A program made the position numbers and the translations under genes. Source: Hyphomicrobiales bacterium (lineage in GTDB: Bacteria; Pseudomonadota; Alphaproteobacteria; Rhizobiales; Rhizobiaceae). From it: DNA of 47,887 nt. How positions within the stretch are numbered: position 1 is the stretch's first letter; each line of letters begins with the position of its first letter. The stretch spans positions 1-47,887 of the forward strand of contig UBJO01000007.1 in NCBI GenBank assembly GCA_900465665.1. The letters run 5' to 3'. Shown here in pieces: positions 44,557 through 47,887 of this stretch. Below the pieces are notes generated by a model. The model did not search any database, was not told the DNA's origin, and saw only the letters and a list, made by a program, of their open reading frames with translations.

Positions 44557-45696
44557 ATGGAGCCCGCCGTGCAGAACGTTCAGCGCAAACATGGGCCCCC
44601 GGGGCTGGTCGAGGCGACAATGGCCGAGCTCCGCGCCGCGCCGCTCCTGGCGCTCCTCGTCTTCGTGCCGGTCGTGATCCTGACGGACATCGCCTCGCCG
44701 GAATCGCACACGCTGCTCTTCATCCTCTCGGTGCTTGCCATCATCCCGCTCGCGGCCCTGCTCAGCCGCGCAACCGAAGCCGTCTCCGCCCGCACGGGCG
44801 ACGCCGTCGGCGGCCTTTTGAATGCCACGCTCGGCAACCTCACCGAACTCGTCATATCGCTTGCCGCCTTGCAGGCCGGGCAATATCTGCTGGTCAAGGC
44901 CTCGATCGCCGGTGCCATCGTCACCAACACGCTGTTCATGCTCGGCGGCTCCTTTCTGCTCGGCGGCCTCAAGCATCACCTGCAGGAGTTCAACCGCGTC
45001 AGCGCCCGCTTCCAGGCGTCGCTGCTCTTTCTCGCCACTGTCGCGCTGTTCGTCCCCTCGCTCGTCAGCCGCGCCGACCAGGGGCCGGAGATGGTGCAGG
45101 CGCTCAGCCTCGGCCTCGCCGTGATCCTGATCGCCGTCTACGCCATGGGCATGCTGTTTTCGCTGAAGACCCACCGCGAGCTCTTCGCCAGCGTCGGCGA
45201 GGCGGAGGAGCACCACGGCGGCTGGGGGCTATCGACCAGCATCATCATCCTCGTCGTGGTGACGCTCTTCGTGGCGCTCATCAGCGAGGTCTTCGTCGGC
45301 TCGGTGCAGGCGGCGGCCGAGAAGATGGGCATGACGCCCGCCTTCGTCGGCTTCATCGTCGTGGCGCTCGTCGGTGCGGCGGCGGAAATGACTGCAGCCT
45401 TCTCGGCCGCCCGCGCCAACCGGCTCGATCTCAGCGTCGGCATCGCGCTTGGCAGCGCCTCGCAGATCGCGCTCTTCGTCGCCCCTGTCCTCGTCATCGT
45501 CAGCTATTTCATCGGCCCCGAGCCCATGTCGCTGCAGTTCTGGCCGGGCGCGGTGGCCATGATGTTCCTCGCCATGATGGCGGCGGCGCTGCTCTCCAAT
45601 GGCGGGCGCGGCGCCTGGTATGTCGGCGTGCTGGCGCTCGCCGTCTACGCCATATTCGGCCTGACGCTGTTCCTGCTGCCGCCCGCCGCTTCCTAG
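44557..45696 (+). CDS. cax: Calcium/proton antiporter (CaxA type)
   Basis: A 379-residue inner-membrane cation exchanger of the CaCA superfamily with about eleven membrane segments. The two alpha repeats that form the ion site are clear: GGLLNATLGNLTELVIS (GNxTE) and VGAAAEMTAAFSAARANRLD with IALGSASQIALFVAPV. The length and pattern fit bacterial Ca2+/H+ antiporters that export calcium. Possible starts are 44509, 44533 and 44557; 44557 is preferred from the family N-terminus, though the SD is weak. Its stop overlaps the stop of the convergent AraC gene by 4 bp. Confidence 0.92.
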   Translation: MEPAVQNVQRKHGPPGLVEATMAELRAAPLLALLVFVPVVILTDIASPESHTLLFILSVLAIIPLAALLSRATEAVSARTGDAVGGLLNATLGNLTELVISLAALQAGQYLLVKASIAGAIVTNTLFMLGGSFLLGGLKHHLQEFNRVSARFQASLLFLATVALFVPSLVSRADQGPEMVQALSLGLAVILIAVYAMGMLFSLKTHRELFASVGEAEEHHGGWGLSTSIIILVVVTLFVALISEVFVGSVQAAAEKMGMTPAFVGFIVVALVGAAAEMTAAFSAARANRLDLSVGIALGSASQIALFVAPVLVIVSYFIGPEPMSLQFWPGAVAMMFLAMMAAALLSNGGRGAWYVGVLALAVYAIFGLTLFLLPPAAS

Positions 45697-46580
45697 TATC
45701 CGGCAAAGTTCGGAGACGTGCGCATCCGCGCCACATCCCGCTTCGGCGTCTCCTTGTGGACGCGGACATAGTCGCGGTTGAACTGCGAGGGGCTGTCATA
45801 TCCGACGCGAAACCCCGCCTCGGCCGCCGTCATGCCCTCGACGATCATCAGCCGCCGCGCTTCCTGCAGGCGGATCTGGGTGCGAAACTGCAGCGGGCTC
45901 ATCGCCATCGCGGCGCGAAAATGCTCGTAGAAGGATGACGAGCTCATCCCGGCAATATCCGCCAGTTCCTCGATCGCGAAGGGGCTCCCGAAATTGCGGC
46001 AGACATAATCCACCGCCCGGCCGATCTGGTTCAGCCGGCTCTCGCCGCTGGCGATCTGCCGGATCAGCCCGCCCTGCGGTCCCGATATCAGCCGATGCAA
46101 AATCTCCCGCTCGACAAGCGGCGCCAGCACCGGCGCATCCTCGGGCGCATCGAGAAGACCAAGCAGACGCGCCGCCGCATCGATCAGCCTTGGCGTCGTC
46201 TCGCTCACCCGCGCCGCCGCCGGGTTCTCGTCGCGTGCTGGTGTACCCGCGATCATTTCGTTCAACAGCGTGCGGTCGAACTCCAGCCGTAGGCAGAGAT
46301 AGGGCGCATCGGGACTGGCCTCGATCACCGCGCCGATGACAGGCAGGTCCACGCCAACCACGAGATAATGCGCGGCATCGTAGATATAGCTGGTATCGCC
46401 GATCGTCGCCCGTTTGCGCCCCTGCGCGACAATGCAGCAGGAGGGCTTGTAGAGCGTATGCAACGGCTCGGTGGTCGCCGAGGATCGTATAACGCCGACG
46501 CGCGGCAGCACGGTGTCGAAGTTTCCATCCACGCCGGCATGGCGATCGATCAGCGCTGCGAGATCGGTAATTGTTTCCAT
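45693..46580 (-). CDS. AraC family transcriptional regulator
   Basis: A 295-residue regulator. The N-terminal AraC_N domain (about 10-160; LYKPSCCIVAQGRKRATIGD, HYLVVGVDLPVIGAVIEAS) is a cupin-like sensory part. The C-terminal double helix-turn-helix is FAIEELADIAGMSSSSFYEH and RLMIVEGMTAAEAGFRVGY (about 200-285). It is divergent from the SDR/Atu4866 operon across 150 bp and is the obvious candidate regulator of that operon, a gene arrangement common for this AraC group and oxidoreductases. The inducer is unknown. Confidence 0.93.
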   Translation of the reverse strand: METITDLAALIDRHAGVDGNFDTVLPRVGVIRSSATTEPLHTLYKPSCCIVAQGRKRATIGDTSYIYDAAHYLVVGVDLPVIGAVIEASPDAPYLCLRLEFDRTLLNEMIAGTPARDENPAAARVSETTPRLIDAAARLLGLLDAPEDAPVLAPLVEREILHRLISGPQGGLIRQIASGESRLNQIGRAVDYVCRNFGSPFAIEELADIAGMSSSSFYEHFRAAMAMSPLQFRTQIRLQEARRLMIVEGMTAAEAGFRVGYDSPSQFNRDYVRVHKETPKRDVARMRTSPNFAGY

Positions 46581-46730
46581 CGCGCCAGCATCGGACGTCT
46601 CGCGCGCTTTGCCAAGAGACCATCATCCCATTTCGGAGGATCGTGCAAGAATTCCGGAAAAGCCGTCTACCGCCACCGGTGCCGGTCGCGCGATCCTGTG
46701 CCGGTCAACAGATCGCTTGAGGAGCAAGAC

Positions 46731-47468
46731 ATGACCGATATGAACAACAAGGTAGTGCTGATCACCGGCGCCAGCAGCGGCATCGGTGCCGCAACGGCCC
46801 GCGAATTGGGTCTCGCCGGTACAAAACTGGTCATCGGCGCACGCCGAACCGACCGTCTGGACGCTTTGAGCGAGGAAATCCGCGCTGCGGGCGGTGTCGT
46901 GATTTCGAGAGCGCTCGATGTCACCGACCGCGCCGACATGCAGGCCTTCGTCGACGCCGCTATTGCCGAGTTCGGCCGCGTCGACGTCCTCGTCAACAAT
47001 GCCGGCGTCATGCCGCTGTCGCTGATGTCCTCGCTGAAGGTCGAGGAATGGGACCGGATGATCGACGTCAACATCAAGGGCGTGCTCTATGGCATCGCCG
47101 CCGTGCTGCCTGTCATGAACGCCCAGCAATCCGGCCAGATCATCAACGTCTCCTCCGTCGGCGGCCTCGCCGTCTCGCCGACAGCGGCGGTCTATTGCGC
47201 CACCAAATATGCGGTGCGGGCGATCTCGGATGGGCTCAGGCAGGAAAACAAGATCCTGCGCGTCACCTGTGTCTATCCTGGCGTGGTCGAATCCGAACTC
47301 GCTGAAACCATCACCGAACCCTTCGCCGCCGAAGCCATGGTCGCCTACCGCGCCGTTGCGCTGAAACCCGACGCCATCGCCCGCGCCATCCTCTACGCCA
47401 TCGACCAGCCCGCCGATGTCGACGTCAACGACATCGTCGTGCGCCCGACGGCCAATGCGGGGTTGTGA
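46731..47468 (+). CDS. Short-chain dehydrogenase/reductase
   Basis: A 245-residue classical SDR oxidoreductase. The nucleotide-binding TGASSGIG is at residues 13-20, NNAG near 88, the catalytic serine in INVSSVGG and the YxxxK motif in YCATKYAV. The basic GARRTDRL after the second strand suggests NADP(H). The substrate is unknown. A strong SD (GAGGAG) precedes the ATG at 46731. Its stop overlaps a possible GTG start of the next gene, so the two are co-transcribed, probably under the divergent AraC regulator. Confidence 0.95.
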   Translation: MTDMNNKVVLITGASSGIGAATARELGLAGTKLVIGARRTDRLDALSEEIRAAGGVVISRALDVTDRADMQAFVDAAIAEFGRVDVLVNNAGVMPLSLMSSLKVEEWDRMIDVNIKGVLYGIAAVLPVMNAQQSGQIINVSSVGGLAVSPTAAVYCATKYAVRAISDGLRQENKILRVTCVYPGVVESELAETITEPFAAEAMVAYRAVALKPDAIARAILYAIDQPADVDVNDIVVRPTANAGL

Positions 47469-47470
47469 TC

Positions 47471-47812
47471 ATGGTCATCCGCCAATCCCTCGCGGCGGCA
47501 CTGATCACCTTTGCCGCCGCCAGCGCCTTCGCCAAGGATATCAAGATGCCAACACCTCCCGACGCGACCCACCCCTATATCGGCATGTGGATCACCGCCG
47601 ACGGTCGCATCAGGCAGGAACTGCTGCCCAACGGCCGCTACGACGAAGCGCGTGGCACGGTCAAAAGTGCCTATCAGGGGCGCTACGAGGTGAGGGGACG
47701 CCACATCGATTACTGGGACGACACCGGTTTCACCGCCGACGGCGAATTCATCGACGACGTGCTTCATCATGGTGGGATGGTGTTTTATCGCGATGGGGTG
47801 CGGAAGGATTGA
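47471..47812 (+). CDS. Atu4866 domain-containing exported protein
   Basis: A 113-residue exported protein. Signal peptide: VIRQSLAAALITFAAASAFA, cleavage before KDIKMP. The mature domain has HPYIGMWITADGRIRQELLP and GRYDEARG, followed by YEVRGRHIDYWDDTGFTADG, the pattern of the Atu4866 family (a small beta-barrel whose structure is known but whose function is not). It can start at a GTG at 47465, inside the SDR stop, or the ATG at 47471. Pairing with an SDR and an AraC regulator suggests a shared small-molecule ligand or substrate, but this is inference. Confidence 0.88.
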   Translation: MVIRQSLAAALITFAAASAFAKDIKMPTPPDATHPYIGMWITADGRIRQELLPNGRYDEARGTVKSAYQGRYEVRGRHIDYWDDTGFTADGEFIDDVLHHGGMVFYRDGVRKD

Positions 47813-47840
47813 GAGACGCTATTCGCGAATGTTGAGCAAG

Positions 47841-47887
47841 TGGCACCCCCCTCTGTCCTGCCGGACATCTCCCCCACAAGGGGGGAG
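47841..47887. repeat. Partial rhizobial intergenic repeat at window end
   Basis: The final bases hold a sequence of the type common in rhizobial intergenic repeats, including CTGCCGGACATCT and a short palindrome, CTCCCCC/GGGGGAG (47869-47887). It is cut by the window edge. Confidence 0.55.

Noticed and set aside
1..47887. CRISPR array or tRNA/rRNA genes
   Set aside because: No regularly spaced repeat-spacer pattern and no tRNA-like cloverleaf sequence was found by reading; a dedicated scan such as tRNAscan would be decisive.

Overview
The window is a chromosomal segment of an alphaproteobacterium of the order Hyphomicrobiales (Rhizobiales), most likely a Rhizobium or Agrobacterium relative in the Rhizobiaceae. 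The evidence is the high GC content with strong third-position bias, the gene families present (BA14K, DUF1217, Atu4866-type, DUF6101-like, a DmdC-type acyl-CoA dehydrogenase, several MCPs) and the mosaic palindromic intergenic repeats typical of rhizobia. No rRNA, tRNA, CRISPR array, insertion sequence or complete prophage was seen.

Layout. 1-1.3 kb: one lower-GC orphan gene of unknown function with its own promoter-like sequence. 1.3-5.4 kb: purD, a small exported cysteine-motif protein and a Cache-type chemoreceptor, the last two each closed by a strong terminator. 5.4-7.2 kb: a palindromic repeat, a HigBA-type toxin-antitoxin pair followed by a third antitoxin-like gene, and yqaA. 7.2-14.9 kb: glyS, a Tat-type lipoprotein, tex, cfa with an unusual palindrome/sigma-54-like element upstream, and a histidine phosphatase. 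15-18.2 kb: ubiA (apparently leaderless), a solute-binding protein, a parDE pair and a DUF6101-like gene. 18.5-21.2 kb: a 901-residue protein made of seven DUF1217-like repeats. 21.3-24.4 kb: an FAD-linked dehydrogenase and the tRNA t6A enzyme TsaC/Sua5 in one operon, then an unknown protein. 24.8-29.1 kb: an orphan Rieske oxygenase, a GH25 lysozyme, a BA14K protein and a ZntB/CorA transporter. 29.4-31.9 kb: an acyl-CoA dehydrogenase/crotonase operon. 32.0-41.6 kb: three further chemoreceptors, interspersed with a small unknown gene, a RidA/TetR divergent pair and a tlyA-RNA methyltransferase operon. 41.7-47.9 kb: a LysR/EamA divergent pair, a two-TM potassium channel, a small ORF, a Ca2+/H+ antiporter, and an AraC regulator divergent from an SDR/Atu4866 operon.

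Themes. Much of the window is housekeeping: purine synthesis, tRNA charging and modification, ubiquinone, membrane lipid and rRNA modification. A second theme is sensing and motility: four chemoreceptors with four different input modules, only one of which ends in a CheR-type docking tail, plus the giant DUF1217 protein, whose small relatives lie in rhizobial flagellar clusters. No obvious multi-gene novel system is present. The best leads are the expanded DUF1217 repeat protein, the cfa upstream element, the three-gene toxin-antitoxin locus, the TetR operator array and the low-GC orphan gene. Starts were chosen from Shine-Dalgarno (SD) spacing and family alignment from memory; no database search was run.
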